A stretch of 64,000 nt of DNA from an uncultured Clostridium sp. (lineage in GTDB: Bacteria > Bacillota > Clostridia > TANB77 > CAG-508): the NCBI GenBank assembly GCA_948468045.1, contig CAOKGO010000005.1, positions 1-64,000 on the forward strand. Direction: 5' to 3'. Positions 16,649 through 25,375 of the stretch are shown here, in pieces. The notes below the pieces were generated by a model. That model was not told the origin of the DNA and made no database searches. It worked only from the letters and a program-made list of their open reading frames with translations. The translations under genes and the position numbers were made by a program. The first letter of the stretch is position 1; each line of letters opens with the position of its first letter.

Positions 16649-16872
16649 ACCCAAAGCCCTCAAATTTATTGAAAAACAAGACAAAATTCAAAGACTACGA
16701 ATTTACAAAGCAATTTACAACCTGCCAAATGGTAATATAAAGAAAATGGTAGGTTGTAAAAATGAATATCGACTTAGAGTTCGGCGATTATCGCATTATT
16801 TATGAATTAAATCAAAATGAACTTATTATTTTAGTTACAAAAGCAGACAACAGAGGACAAGCATACAAATAG
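16626..16872 (+). CDS. RelE/ParE-type toxin, +1 frameshift at CGG
   Basis: Read as one protein of 81 residues: MIYKIKIRPKALKFIEKQDK, then RIYKAIYNLPNGNIKKM, EYRLRV, and after skipping the C at 16782, GDYRIIYELNQNELI and ADNRGQAYK. This matches the RelE fold, in which EYRLRVGDYRIIYE is the central strand pair. The zero frame reads GTT-CGG-CGA and stops soon after. One of nine such sites in the window and the only one in a mobile-element gene. Toxin of element 2, presumably an mRNA interferase on the ribosome. If frameshifting is efficient the toxin is made; otherwise the gene is dead. Confidence 0.75.
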
Positions 16873-16932
16873 CAATTTTCAAATTTTAAAATCTTAAATT
16901 AAACTCTAAATTATATTTTATTCAAGTAGAGT

Positions 16933-17253
16933 TTAAATTACTCCCAAACCAAACGAACCCCATGGCTCTTCTAACCATCTCCATTTATTACATGGATAAT
17001 TGATAGTAAGAGGACCATATACTTTTTGATATTTATCTTTTAACTCTTTCGCTTGTTTACAATATTTTCTATGCAAACAAAGAGCTTTTTCATCTTCTGG
17101 GTGTGTATCTAAATATAAAGCCAATTCAGTTATAGCAAAATCATAACATCTAATTTGCTGTATCATCTCTCTTCTTAAATCACAATCAACTGTATCTTCA
17201 GAGTCGCAATCACAATTGCAGTTACAATTACATCTGTTTTCTTCTATTGACAT
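16933..17253 (-). CDS. cotJB: CotJB spore coat protein, N-terminal part of interrupted gene
   Basis: MSIEENRCNCN..., then RREMIQQIRCYDFAITELAL, LYLDTHPEDEKAL and YGPLTINYP...WRWLEEPW, the CotJB pattern. Real CotJB sequence ends at EEPW (TGG at 16962-16960); the last eight residues GSFGLGVI come from element 2. The natural tail PWERGNY lies at 10846-10871. The N-terminus is unusually rich in Cys/Asn/Asp repeats. It overlaps the end of cotJA by 10 bases. Confidence 0.88.
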   Translation of the reverse strand: MSIEENRCNCNCNCDCDSEDTVDCDLRREMIQQIRCYDFAITELALYLDTHPEDEKALCLHRKYCKQAKELKDKYQKVYGPLTINYPCNKWRWLEEPWGSFGLGVI

Positions 17254-17600
17254 TTATTACACCCCTTTCCAATTCGGTTAGTTTCTCTAATATATTTATC
17301 TTCCTCCATAGATTGACAAGGAACATAAGGACTAACTAATTCTGGGAAGATAGTTCCCATTTTTAAACCAACACATGGTTTAAAAGTTTTATCCATATAT
17401 TGAAAAGGTACATAACTTTGAGCAAGCATAGGGTTTTCAGGAAAAACATTATATTCTTCGTCAAAACCACAAGCACAGCCATCTGTATAATTTTCATAAG
17501 AAACTACATCATTACATTGTTTTTCTATCATGTCATTTTCTAATTCACATGAATTATTTTGATAACTATTGTTCATACAAAAACATTTTCTTCTAAACAT
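17244..17600 (-). CDS. cotJA: CotJA spore coat protein
   Basis: 118 residues. The family signature is LAQSYVPFQYMDKTF, GLKMGTIFPELVSPYVP and CQSM. The first 50 residues are Cys/Asn-rich. CotJA works with CotJB and CotJC in the spore coat. First gene of the operon, with a strong AAAGGAGG site. A CATATAAT sequence about 30 bases upstream resembles a SigE -10 element (CATACAAT-like), which would fit mother-cell expression, but the -35 is not clear. Confidence 0.88.
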   Translation of the reverse strand: MFRRKCFCMNNSYQNNSCELENDMIEKQCNDVVSYENYTDGCACGFDEEYNVFPENPMLAQSYVPFQYMDKTFKPCVGLKMGTIFPELVSPYVPCQSMEEDKYIRETNRIGKGCNKCQ

Positions 17601-17660
17601 CTTATTTCCTCCTTTTGTTACATTATATGAGCTTTTTTGTTAAAATGATACAAAATAAAT

Positions 17661-17683
17661 AGCAGTTTAAAATTTAAACTGCT
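17661..17683. terminator. Palindromic terminator upstream of cotJ operon
   Basis: AGCAGTTTAAAATTTAAACTGCT, a perfect palindrome with flanking A/T runs, between the 57-residue ORF and cotJA. Confidence 0.6.
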
Positions 17684-17707
17684 ATTTTGAGCCTCGTAAT
17701 TTTTCAG

Positions 17708-17881
17708 CTACCTCACGTAAATTCTGTTATTTTTACGAAGCGCAAACTGTTCTTTGTTCTTTCGGTAATACCTAGAGTCTTCATACAAAATTCCCTCATT
17801 ATCTTCATATGTTTCATGAAGATAATGAGCTGTATCCAACTCAAGGACAAATTCCTTTTTGAGTAGTTTTTCATTTTTCAT
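17708..17881 (-). CDS. Small unknown basic protein
   Basis: 57 residues beginning MKNEKLLKKEFVLELDTAHY and ending ALRKNNRIYVR, with AAAGGGG before the ATG at 17881. Tyr- and charge-rich, no membrane segment. Codon use (CTC, GTC, GCG) is a little richer in G+C than neighbours. Not recognised; its position just upstream of cotJ suggests but does not show a sporulation link. Confidence 0.5.
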   Translation of the reverse strand: MKNEKLLKKEFVLELDTAHYLHETYEDNEGILYEDSRYYRKNKEQFALRKNNRIYVR

Positions 17882-17947
17882 AAAAAACCCCTTTCTTAAA
17901 AAACACCAATGGGTTACAATCTATAGTATATAATAAATTTAAGATTT

Positions 17948-18952
17948 TTACAACTCTATATAATTATTATTACAGCAATTTAATAAACGGTTCATAATAG
18001 CAATACCTAAATCCTTTTGTTCAACACCTTCAATTAAAATCATGTCAGGAGATAGGGAAGAAGCTTTTTGTAAAGAAGAAAACAGATTTCTTGAAATAGC
18101 TTCTAAATCATTTTTAGAGCCAATATCAATTACATTTTTAGCATTATATAAGTTTTTGTTTTCGCTACAACAAAGAACTACACAATTTTCATATTCACAA
18201 CTTAAACAATTTATCTTATCAACCATTTTTTCATTATCACTACTATAAATTAACATAGAATTAGCTTTTAATTGATAATGTTTCAAATTAGAACTTGGAA
18301 GATGAGTATCCTCTAAAATGCAATTGCCTGCAACAGCTTTTATCTGTTCAGGAGTAATTAAGCCAGGCCTTAAAACATAAGCAATATCATCAATAACCCT
18401 TACAACAGTAGATTCCATGCCAATTTCACTTTTTCCACCATCAATTGCGAAATCTATAAATTGAGAAAAATCATCTATAATATCATTTAAGCTTGTACCA
18501 CTTAGGTCTCCAGAAATATTAGCACTAGGAGCTGCTATTGGCACACCAGATAACGCTACTAATTTTTTAGCTATCATTCCACTTGGTATACGAACACCTA
18601 CTAAGTCTGAACCAGCTGTTACAACATTTGGAACAATATCATTCTTTTTTAAAATAAGAGTAAAAGGACCAGGAAAAAAGGCCTCCATAAGCTTATATTC
18701 AATAGGAGAAATTTCTTGGGTAATTGTTTCAATCATTTTTATACTACTAACCAATAAATTGGTAGGATTTTTTTTGTCTCTTTTTTTAATTTCGTAAATT
18801 TTATCTACAGCTTTTTCGTCTAATCCATTAGTACCAATTCCATAAACGGTTTCAGTAGGAAAGATAGCAATTTTTCCATTTTTTATACCATTAGCTATTT
18901 CTTTTAATTTTTCTTCATTTATGTTATCTCTGACATCTAAATAAATTTCCAT
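17948..18952 (-). CDS. tsaC: L-threonylcarbamoyladenylate synthase (Sua5/TsaC)
   Basis: 334 residues from ATG 18952 (GAGGATAAC site; a TTG at 18979 would add nine). The YrdC domain shows FPTETVYGIGTN, KKRDKKNPTNLLV, FFPGPFTLIL and GVRIPSG...AAPSANISG. The C-terminal Sua5 domain (about residues 210-334) makes it the long Sua5 type. It makes the threonylcarbamoyl-AMP used for the t6A37 modification of ANN-decoding tRNAs, important for frame maintenance. Confidence 0.93.
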   Translation of the reverse strand: MEIYLDVRDNINEEKLKEIANGIKNGKIAIFPTETVYGIGTNGLDEKAVDKIYEIKKRDKKNPTNLLVSSIKMIETITQEISPIEYKLMEAFFPGPFTLILKKNDIVPNVVTAGSDLVGVRIPSGMIAKKLVALSGVPIAAPSANISGDLSGTSLNDIIDDFSQFIDFAIDGGKSEIGMESTVVRVIDDIAYVLRPGLITPEQIKAVAGNCILEDTHLPSSNLKHYQLKANSMLIYSSDNEKMVDKINCLSCEYENCVVLCCSENKNLYNAKNVIDIGSKNDLEAISRNLFSSLQKASSLSPDMILIEGVEQKDLGIAIMNRLLNCCNNNYIEL

Positions 18953-18979
18953 GTTATCCTCATTCTTTTTAAGGTACAA

Positions 18980-19310
18980 ATCTAGTTAAAAATAGATATA
19001 ATTATTTTCAACCATACCATATAAATTTAATTATACAATTATTTTGATAAAATTGCAAATTTATGATAATTTTAGCAAAGGCTAATAAAATTCTTAATTA
19101 GATAAGTGCATAATAATAACAATAAAATAAAGATAAATAATATTAACATAAATGGAATTTTGAAATATAATAAAAATATAAAATATCAACTTGACACTAA
19201 ATGACATCTAATGTATTATACTGATAGAAGATAAAAATATATAACAAAAGTTATAAAGAATAAAAAAGTAGTATTTGGAAAAACTAATGAAAACATGGAG
19301 GTAATGGAGA
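18980..19310. promoter_or_regulatory. Intergenic region with strong promoter for prepilin-collar gene
   Basis: No gene. A near-consensus promoter lies at 19191-19219: TTGACA, 17 bases, TATTAT on the plus strand, about 90 bases before the ATG at 19311. The AGGAGG-like site GGAGG is at 19296-19300. Confidence 0.75.
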
Positions 19311-20096
19311 ATGAGAAAAAACAAAGGAATAACACTAATTGTACTAGTTATAACGATAATAATTTTATTAATTTTAGCAGGAGTAACGATAGCAATGTTA
19401 ACGGGAGAAAACGGACTTCTTAACATGGCAGAAAAGGCAAGAAAAACTCATGAAGAAGAACAAGAAAAAGAATTAGATGATCTAGAAAAATTATATAGTT
19501 CAATACTTGTTGCAACAAATGATTCTTCACAAGTTACTATAAATGTTGAAGATTTAAAAACATTAATAAATAAAACAGTTGAAGAGAAATTAACAGAAAA
19601 TTCAGCAGGACCTACTGGAACAGTTATTTCTTATATGGGAAACAATGTACCTAATGGATATTTAAAATGTGATGGTACAACTTATAATATAACAGATTAT
19701 CCAAAACTTGCAGAGCAAATAAAAACAGAATTTGGAAGCTATAATTATTATGGAGGAGATGGAACAACTACTTTTGCAGTACCTGATTTAAGAGGAGAAT
19801 TTTTAAGAGGAACAGGAACAGCAACAAGAAATAAGGGCTCTGGGGCAAGTGTTGGAACACATCAAGATCCTACAAATCATGCTCAAGTTTTTAATGTTAT
19901 AAATTCATCTACTGATACAAGAATGTTTATGGGAGCATCTGCTAATATGAGTAATCCAGATACTTATTATGGATATACTAAAAGATGGAATAGTGGCCAA
20001 GCTACTGGTGCTGGAGTTATGACAAATGAAAGTGGTTCAGGTACTTATACTTCAAGACCAACTAACACATCAGTTTTATATTGTATAAAATTCTAA
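19311..20096 (+). CDS. Prepilin-like leader fused to phage tail-collar domain
   Basis: 261 residues. The N-terminus GITLIVLVITIIILLILAGV is a type IV prepilin-like helix, followed by LTGENGLLNMAEKARKTHEE and a coiled coil to about residue 95. Residues 105-170 match the phage Tail Collar domain (GTVISYMGNNVPNGYLKCDG, then FAVPDLRGEFLRG), normally found in phage fibres and some microcin-type proteins. The C-terminal Gly/Ser/Thr-rich part ends TSVLYCIKF. The fusion would put a tail-fibre fold on a pilin anchor, presumably as a surface adhesin. No other phage genes are nearby. Both parts are seen clearly; function is inference. Confidence 0.85.
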   Translation: MRKNKGITLIVLVITIIILLILAGVTIAMLTGENGLLNMAEKARKTHEEEQEKELDDLEKLYSSILVATNDSSQVTINVEDLKTLINKTVEEKLTENSAGPTGTVISYMGNNVPNGYLKCDGTTYNITDYPKLAEQIKTEFGSYNYYGGDGTTTFAVPDLRGEFLRGTGTATRNKGSGASVGTHQDPTNHAQVFNVINSSTDTRMFMGASANMSNPDTYYGYTKRWNSGQATGAGVMTNESGSGTYTSRPTNTSVLYCIKF

Positions 20097-20189
20097 AAGT
20101 TGCACTAAACTGCTAGTGCAGTGGTTGTAAAAATAATGCATAGCCTAAAAATAAAAGACTATTTTTGGAGTAAAATAATTTTTAAAACA

Positions 20190-20217
20190 AGACTACTGAT
20201 TTTGTCATCAGTAGTCT
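20190..20217. terminator. Terminator between prepilin-collar gene and alkD
   Basis: AGACTACTGAT / ATCAGTAGTCT hairpin followed by ATTTAAAT; a second small hairpin (CACTA...TAGTG) lies at about 20103-20118. Confidence 0.7.
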
Positions 20218-20281
20218 ATTTAAATCCTTCCAAAAAATATAAATATGTGTTATAATGTGAAAAAAATGGAGAAACAAAAAC

Positions 20282-20971
20282 ATGAAACAAAAAATAAAAG
20301 AAAAATTATTCGAATTATCTGACCAAAAATACAAAGAATTCCATAGTGGACTATGTCCAGGAACTGAAAACATAATAGGAGTAAGAGTTCCAGTTCTAAG
20401 AAACTATGCAAAAGAATTAGCAAAAAAATATAATATAGAAGAACTATTGCAAGAAATAGACAATCAATACTATGAAGAAATCATGTTACAAGGAATGTTA
20501 ATAGGTCTTGAAAAGCAAGATTTTAATACTTTACAAAAACAAATCATACAATTCGTTCCTAAAATCGACAATTGGGCTATTTGTGACGTATTTTGTGCAG
20601 GACTTAAGCAAACTAAGAAACATAAAAAAGAAATGTGGAACTTTTTGCAAAAATATCTAAAATCAAACAAAGAATTTGAAATAAGATTCGGCATAGTTAT
20701 GATTTTAGACTATTACATAGAAGAAGAATATTTAAAAAAAATATTTGCTATTTTTGATGACATTACAAGTGATGCTTATTATGTGCAAATGGCAGTAGCT
20801 TGGGCAATTTCAATATGTCTAATTCGATTTTATAATGAAACAATTAAGTATTTACGAATTGCAAAATTGGACAAATTTACTTATAACAAAGCATTGCAAA
20901 AAGCAATTGAATCATATAGAATAACAAAAGAACAAAAAGAAGAACTTAAAAACATGAAAATGAGACAGTAG
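20282..20971 (+). CDS. DNA alkylation repair protein, AlkD family
   Basis: 229 residues of HEAT-like helical repeats. The family pattern includes GVRVPVLRNYAKELAKKY, DNWAICDVFC (the DNW motif) and YYVQMAVAWAISICL, as in AlkC/AlkD glycosylases that remove alkylated bases without base flipping. Monocistronic, with TATAAT about 30 bases before the start. The 3' end runs directly into a palindromic repeat that contains the stop codon. Confidence 0.85.
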   Translation: MKQKIKEKLFELSDQKYKEFHSGLCPGTENIIGVRVPVLRNYAKELAKKYNIEELLQEIDNQYYEEIMLQGMLIGLEKQDFNTLQKQIIQFVPKIDNWAICDVFCAGLKQTKKHKKEMWNFLQKYLKSNKEFEIRFGIVMILDYYIEEEYLKKIFAIFDDITSDAYYVQMAVAWAISICLIRFYNETIKYLRIAKLDKFTYNKALQKAIESYRITKEQKEELKNMKMRQ

Positions 20972-21108
20972 GGACAGGTCTCATTTGTTTCATATATTAA
21001 GAAAATTATTCTGATTTTCCTAATATATAAAATATTAGCAAATTTAAAATTCATATCTTAGAATATAAATGTATTTGAGACAAATTAGACCTGTCCCTAC
21101 TGTCTCAT
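20960..21108. repeat. Palindromic repeat with GGGACAGGTCT-type arms
   Basis: Two 22-base arms (ATGAGACAGTAGGGACAGGTCT at 20960-20981 and its exact complement at 21087-21108) enclose about 105 AT-rich bases. Related arms appear at 39580-39718; shorter relatives with GGGACGGTCCC or GGGGACGTTTCC cores appear at 22919, 25298, 25346, 31483, 45664, 51097 and 61698. Confidence 0.8.
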
Positions 21109-21196
21109 TTCAAAATTTTTCAAAATTTTATTTTCAAAAAAGTTATTTTGTGATATAGTAAGACTAATAAAAAATAAGAAAAGAGGTAACAACAAA

Positions 21197-22921
21197 ATGG
21201 AACAAGGAAAAAGAGTAGAAAAAAAGCAAAAAAACAAAATGTCAAAAGAGGGTATAGAAAAGAAGAAAAGTATAATAGTTAGAACATTTATAACAATACT
21301 TGCAATTATTGTTATTTCAATTGTAGCCCTAATTGCAAATGATTATATAATACTGGATAACAACAAAAGAACAAATTTGGTTATAAATAATAAAAATGTT
21401 ACATCTAATTTAAAAAATGATGTATTGATAGAAAATAATATTATTTATCTTTCAAAACAAGATATTGCAAATTTTTTCGACAAATATATATACAAAGACA
21501 AAGAAACAAACCAAATTATTACTACTTATGAGAAAAAAATAGCAACAATTGGGTTTGAGGAAAAAAAGATAAATATTAATGGTTCAGAAAAAAATATTTA
21601 TGCAAGTGCTATACAAAAAGATAATATTGAATATTTACCAATTTCAGAAATGAATGATGTTTATGATATAGAAATTCAAAATATAGAAGATACAAAAGTA
21701 GTAACAATGGATTCTTATAATAAAGAACAAAAAAGAGCAATTGTATCTAGCAATTTACCTGTAAAATCATCTACAAATTTTATTGCAAAGACTGTAGATA
21801 GAGTAAAAAAAGGAGATATAGTAGTTGTTATATCTTCTGATAAAGGTTATACAAAAATCAGAACAGAAAAAGGAAAGCTTGGATATATCAAATCAAACAA
21901 ATTAGAAAATGAATACACAGTAAGAGAGAGTATGGAAGAAGAAAAACAAATAGATGGAAAAATCAATTTAACATGGGATTATTATTCAACAGTTGGTTCT
22001 GCACCAGACAGAACAGGTACAACAATTGATGGAATAAATGTTGTATCACCAGCATTTTTCTATTTAGATGAAAAAGGTAATTTTAAAGAAAATATAGGAA
22101 ATAAGGGACAAGCATATATAGAATGGGCACATTCAAATGGTTATAAGGTTTGGCCAATGTTTTCAAATGCAGAAGCTGCAACAAAGAGCTTATCAATAAC
22201 ATCAGATATTATGAATAGTTATGAGCAAAGACAAAAATTAATAGAAAATATTGTAAATAGCTGTGTTAAATATAAATTAGATGGTATTAACATAGACTTT
22301 GAAAATATGAAACAAGAAGACAAAGACATGTATTCAAGGTTTATTATAGAATTAACCCCTAGAATGAAAGAAATTGGATTAATTACTTCAGTTGATGTAA
22401 CAGCACCAGATGGTGGAGAGACATGGTCAATGTGTTTTGATAGAAATATAATAGGAGATGTAGCAGACTACATTGTGTTTATGGCTTATGACGAATATGG
22501 AGTTTCAAGCAGCAAACCAGGAACAACAGCTGGATATGACTGGGTTAAACTTAGCTTAAATAAATTTTTACAAACAGAAGAAATTGAATCAGATAAAATT
22601 ATTTTAGCAGTTCCATTTTATACAAGAGTTTGGACAACAGATGGAAATGGAAAAGTCACAAGTGACACAGTTAGTATGAAAAATATAAATAAGGTAATTC
22701 CAGATGGAACAGAAAGAAAATGGGATGAGGACTTAAAACAAAATTATGCTGAATATACAAAAGGAGGAAACAAAAAGCAAATTTGGATTGAAGATATAGA
22801 ATCTTTAAAAGCAAAACTATCTCTAATTACAGAAAATAACCTAGCAGGTGTAGGGTCTTGGCAAAAAGGTATGGAAACTGACGAAGTTTGGGGAGTAATA
22901 AAAGAATATTTAGAAAAATAG
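21197..22921 (+). CDS. Membrane-anchored GH18-family glycosidase with SH3-like domain
   Basis: 574 residues. A basic N-terminus and one transmembrane helix (about residues 29-50), a stalk with copper-amine-oxidase-like beta repeats, an SH3b-like segment (VKKGDIVVVISSDKGYTKIR, about 206-225) and a C-terminal GH18 domain. The catalytic motif is LDGINIDFENM (Glu near residue 374), and VFMAYDEYG and AVPFYTRVW are further GH18 strands. Relatives such as YaaH/SleL cut N-acetylglucosaminyl bonds in cortex or cell-wall peptidoglycan. Promoter candidate TTTTCA-17-TATAGT at 21131-21159. Confidence 0.88.
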   Translation: MEQGKRVEKKQKNKMSKEGIEKKKSIIVRTFITILAIIVISIVALIANDYIILDNNKRTNLVINNKNVTSNLKNDVLIENNIIYLSKQDIANFFDKYIYKDKETNQIITTYEKKIATIGFEEKKININGSEKNIYASAIQKDNIEYLPISEMNDVYDIEIQNIEDTKVVTMDSYNKEQKRAIVSSNLPVKSSTNFIAKTVDRVKKGDIVVVISSDKGYTKIRTEKGKLGYIKSNKLENEYTVRESMEEEKQIDGKINLTWDYYSTVGSAPDRTGTTIDGINVVSPAFFYLDEKGNFKENIGNKGQAYIEWAHSNGYKVWPMFSNAEAATKSLSITSDIMNSYEQRQKLIENIVNSCVKYKLDGINIDFENMKQEDKDMYSRFIIELTPRMKEIGLITSVDVTAPDGGETWSMCFDRNIIGDVADYIVFMAYDEYGVSSSKPGTTAGYDWVKLSLNKFLQTEEIESDKIILAVPFYTRVWTTDGNGKVTSDTVSMKNINKVIPDGTERKWDEDLKQNYAEYTKGGNKKQIWIEDIESLKAKLSLITENNLAGVGSWQKGMETDEVWGVIKEYLEK

Positions 22922-22948
22922 GATTATGGGGCCGTCCCCAAATCCTAT
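22919..22948. repeat. Palindromic terminator repeat (GGGGCCGTCCCC core)
   Basis: TAGGATTATGGGG-CCG-TCCCCAAATCCTA, containing the GH18 stop codon and ending next to the convergent DUF1836 gene. The same unit occurs at 25346-25374 and 31525-31555. Confidence 0.8.
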
Positions 22949-23439
22949 TTTTTTAAATAAACTTTTTGTACATATAATTTGTTTGCAAAAGATTGTACTA
23001 CATTTCTTAAAATATATTGTTCTTCTGAAAGTTTGCTATTTTTAACATAATTTTTTCCTGCAAAAACAATACGAATAGCTTTTTCTAATTCAGAGCAAAA
23101 TCTATTATAAGACAAGTCAATAGGAGAAGTTTCAATTGCTAAATGTATTAATCTTTTAATATCATGAATGCTATAAACTTGTTTTAAAACAAAAATAACA
23201 AACAAAGATGCCATATGTTCTTTATTGTATTTTTTATTCATAGGTGGTTTTATAACATTTTGTTTTACATAATTATTAATCATCGTTTTTGTTATTAATT
23301 TTTCATCTTTTTCGTTATCATTTTTGATGTAACCACCCAAATATTCTTCAAGTAAAGAAACTAATTGGTCTATATATAAATCAATATTTGGAAGTTCATT
23401 CCATCTAGGTAAATGAAAGTCTTTTATTTCTGTATTCAC
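22945..23439 (-). CDS. DUF1836 protein, putative MerR-like regulator
   Basis: About 164 residues from GTG 23439 (AGAGGTGA upstream). DUF1836 signature: FHLPRWNELPNIDLYIDQ, LITKTMINNYVKQNVIKPP (helix-turn-helix-like) and HMASLFVIFVLKQVYSI. Function unknown, thought to be DNA-binding. Divergent from the acyl-CoA synthetase gene; the shared upstream region contains CTAGTATTCGATACTAG (23560-23576), a possible operator. Regulation of that gene is inference. Confidence 0.8.
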   Translation of the reverse strand: MNTEIKDFHLPRWNELPNIDLYIDQLVSLLEEYLGGYIKNDNEKDEKLITKTMINNYVKQNVIKPPMNKKYNKEHMASLFVIFVLKQVYSIHDIKRLIHLAIETSPIDLSYNRFCSELEKAIRIVFAGKNYVKNSKLSEEQYILRNVVQSFANKLYVQKVYLKK

Positions 23440-23530
23440 TAAAAAATCACCTCTTAAACTAAATAATAACACGTTGTTGTAAATTAAGTCAAGTAGAGGT
23501 TAGAACATTTTTGAACACTTAGTCAATTAC

Positions 23531-23576
23531 TTGACAGGATATACAGTATATGATAATCTAGTATTCGATACTAGAT
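23531..23576 (+). promoter_or_regulatory. Promoter and palindromic site of acyl-CoA synthetase gene
   Basis: TTGACA at 23531, TGATAAT at 23551-23557, then inverted repeat CTAGTATTCGATACTAG overlapping the start region and ending 13 bases before the ATG at 23590. The position suits a repressor or leader hairpin. Confidence 0.55.
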
Positions 23577-23589
23577 AAAGGAGATTGTT

Positions 23590-25309
23590 ATGGAAAGAGA
23601 AAAATATTTTGAAGCCACAGAATTCGATAATATCAAGGAACTTATCAAGGAAAGTGTTAAAAAATACAAAGAAAAAACAGCATTTATTATAAAACACAAA
23701 GAACAAAAAGAAGTGAGTTATGAAAATATAAGTTATTCAAAATTATTAGAAGAAGTAAATCAGTTAGGAACTAAATTTTATAATCTTGGATATCAAAACA
23801 AAAGAGTTGCAATTGTAGGAAGAAATCGTTATGAATGGGTAGTAGCACATTTAGCAAACTTATTAGGAGGAATACTAAGTATACCTTTAGACAAGGAATT
23901 ACAAGTAGATGAATTAGAAAGTTGCTTAGTAAGAAGTAAAGCTGATGTTTTAGTATTTGATGAAAAATATAAAGAAAATATTGAAGAAATAAAAAGAAGG
24001 GGAAATACAAAAATAGAAAACTATATTTGTATGAGTAGTGAACCTGGTTATCTTTCCATACAAGAATTAAAAGAACAAGGAAAACAATTGTTAGAAGCAG
24101 GAAATAAAGAATATATTGATTGTAAAATTGATAGTAATAAAATGAACATATTATTATTTACATCAGGAACTACATCAAAATCCAAAGCAGTTATGCTATC
24201 ACAAAAAAACATAGCATCAAATATATACAGTATGCAATTAGTAGAAGATATAAGACCAGAAGATGTAAATATAGCATTTTTACCATTTCATCATATTTTT
24301 GGCTCAACATGTTTAATAGTAATGCTTGCTTTTGGAGTAACAACATCATTTCCAGATGGGCTTCGCTATATTGCACAAAACCTAAAAGAGTATAAAGTAT
24401 CTATATTTGTAGGAGTTCCATTATTAATAGAAGCTATTTATAAACAAATTGAAAAAGGAATAAAGAAACAAGGAAAAACCAAAACAGTAAAAATTGCAAA
24501 AAAAATAAGCAATATTTTACTAAAATGTCATATAGATATAAGAAAAAAACTATTTAAAGCAATATTAGACCAATTAGGAGGACACTTAAGATTTGTAATT
24601 TCAGGTGGTGCTCCATTAGACAAAAAAGTAGCACAAGGATTTAATGAATTAGGAATAAATGTAGTACAAGGTTATGGATTAACAGAAACATCACCAGTTA
24701 TTGCAGCAGAAAACTATAAAAAAATGAAATATGGTTCTATTGGTTTTCCAATGGAAAATGTAGAATTAGAATTAATTAATCAAGATAGTCAAGGAATAGG
24801 GGAAATCAGAGTAAAAGGACCAAATGTAATGCTACGGTTACTATGAAAATGAAGAAGCAACAAATGAAGTATTAAAAGATGGTTGGTTTTATACAGGAGA
24901 CTTAGCTTATTTTGACAAAGATGGATATTTATTTTTATCAGGAAGAAAAAAAGACATGATTGTTTTAAAAAACGGTAAAAAAGTATTTCCAGAGGAGTTA
25001 GAAACATTAGTAAATAGAATTGAAGAAGTAAATGAATGTATGGTATATGGAATAGCAGACAAAGATGACAAAAATGACATAAAAATTTCAGTTAAAATAG
25101 TTTATGATAAAGAAACAGTAAACGAAAAATATCCAAACATACCACAAGAAGAATTAGAAAAAATAATTTGGCAAAAAATAAAAGAAATAAACAAAACATT
25201 TCCACCATACAAATACATAAAAAACATGATTTTAACAGATGAAGAATTAATAAAAACAACAACAAAAAAAGTAAAAAGAAATGAGGAACTTAAAAAAATG
25301 TCGCATTAG
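23590..25309 (+). CDS. AMP-forming acyl-CoA synthetase, +1 frameshift at CGG
   Basis: About 572 residues as a frameshift product. First frame: the P-loop LLFTSGTTSKSKAVMLS, then GGAPLDKKVAQGFNELGI and VVQGYGLTETSPV. It reads VKGPNVML and then CTA-CGG-TTA-CTA-TGA. Skipping the C at 24835 continues as GYYENEEAT, DGWFYTGDLAYFDKDGYLF, SGRKKDMIV and GKKVFPEELE, the C-terminal domain with its catalytic lysine region. GY(Y/F) after VML is the conserved hinge region of the family, so the break sits exactly before a conserved Gly. It activates fatty acids to acyl-CoA. Divergent from the DUF1836 gene. Confidence 0.85.
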
Positions 25310-25374
25310 GGACGTTTCCTTTGAGACATTTTTATATTAATTTGATAGGATTATGGGGCCGTCCCCAAATCCTA
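25298..25374. repeat. Two palindromic terminator repeats
   Basis: TGTCGCATTAGGGACGTTTCCTTTGAGACATTTTT (25298-25332), then the TAGGATTATGGGGCCGTCCCC unit at 25346-25374, between the convergent synthetase and DUF1064 genes. Confidence 0.7.
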
Positions 25375-25375
25375 T

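Larger units (their letters stand above)
10869..16962. mobile_element. Element 2: skin-like serine-recombinase element splitting cotJB
   Basis: About 6091 bp between two halves of cotJB. The shared core is only TGG (minus strand; plus CCA at 10869-10871 and 16960-16962). Directly inside are inverted arms GTTTTCGTTTTGTTTGGAGG (10872-10891) and CTCCCAAACCAAACGAACC (16941-16959); TTCGTTT-GTTTGG matches at 12 of 13 positions. Removal restores EEPW-PWERGNY. Cargo: ToxIN-type type III system, nucleotidase/nucleoside hydrolase fusion, HD hydrolase, 52-codon ORF, large serine recombinase, RelE-type toxin-antitoxin pair. Inserted independently of element 1. Confidence 0.82.
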
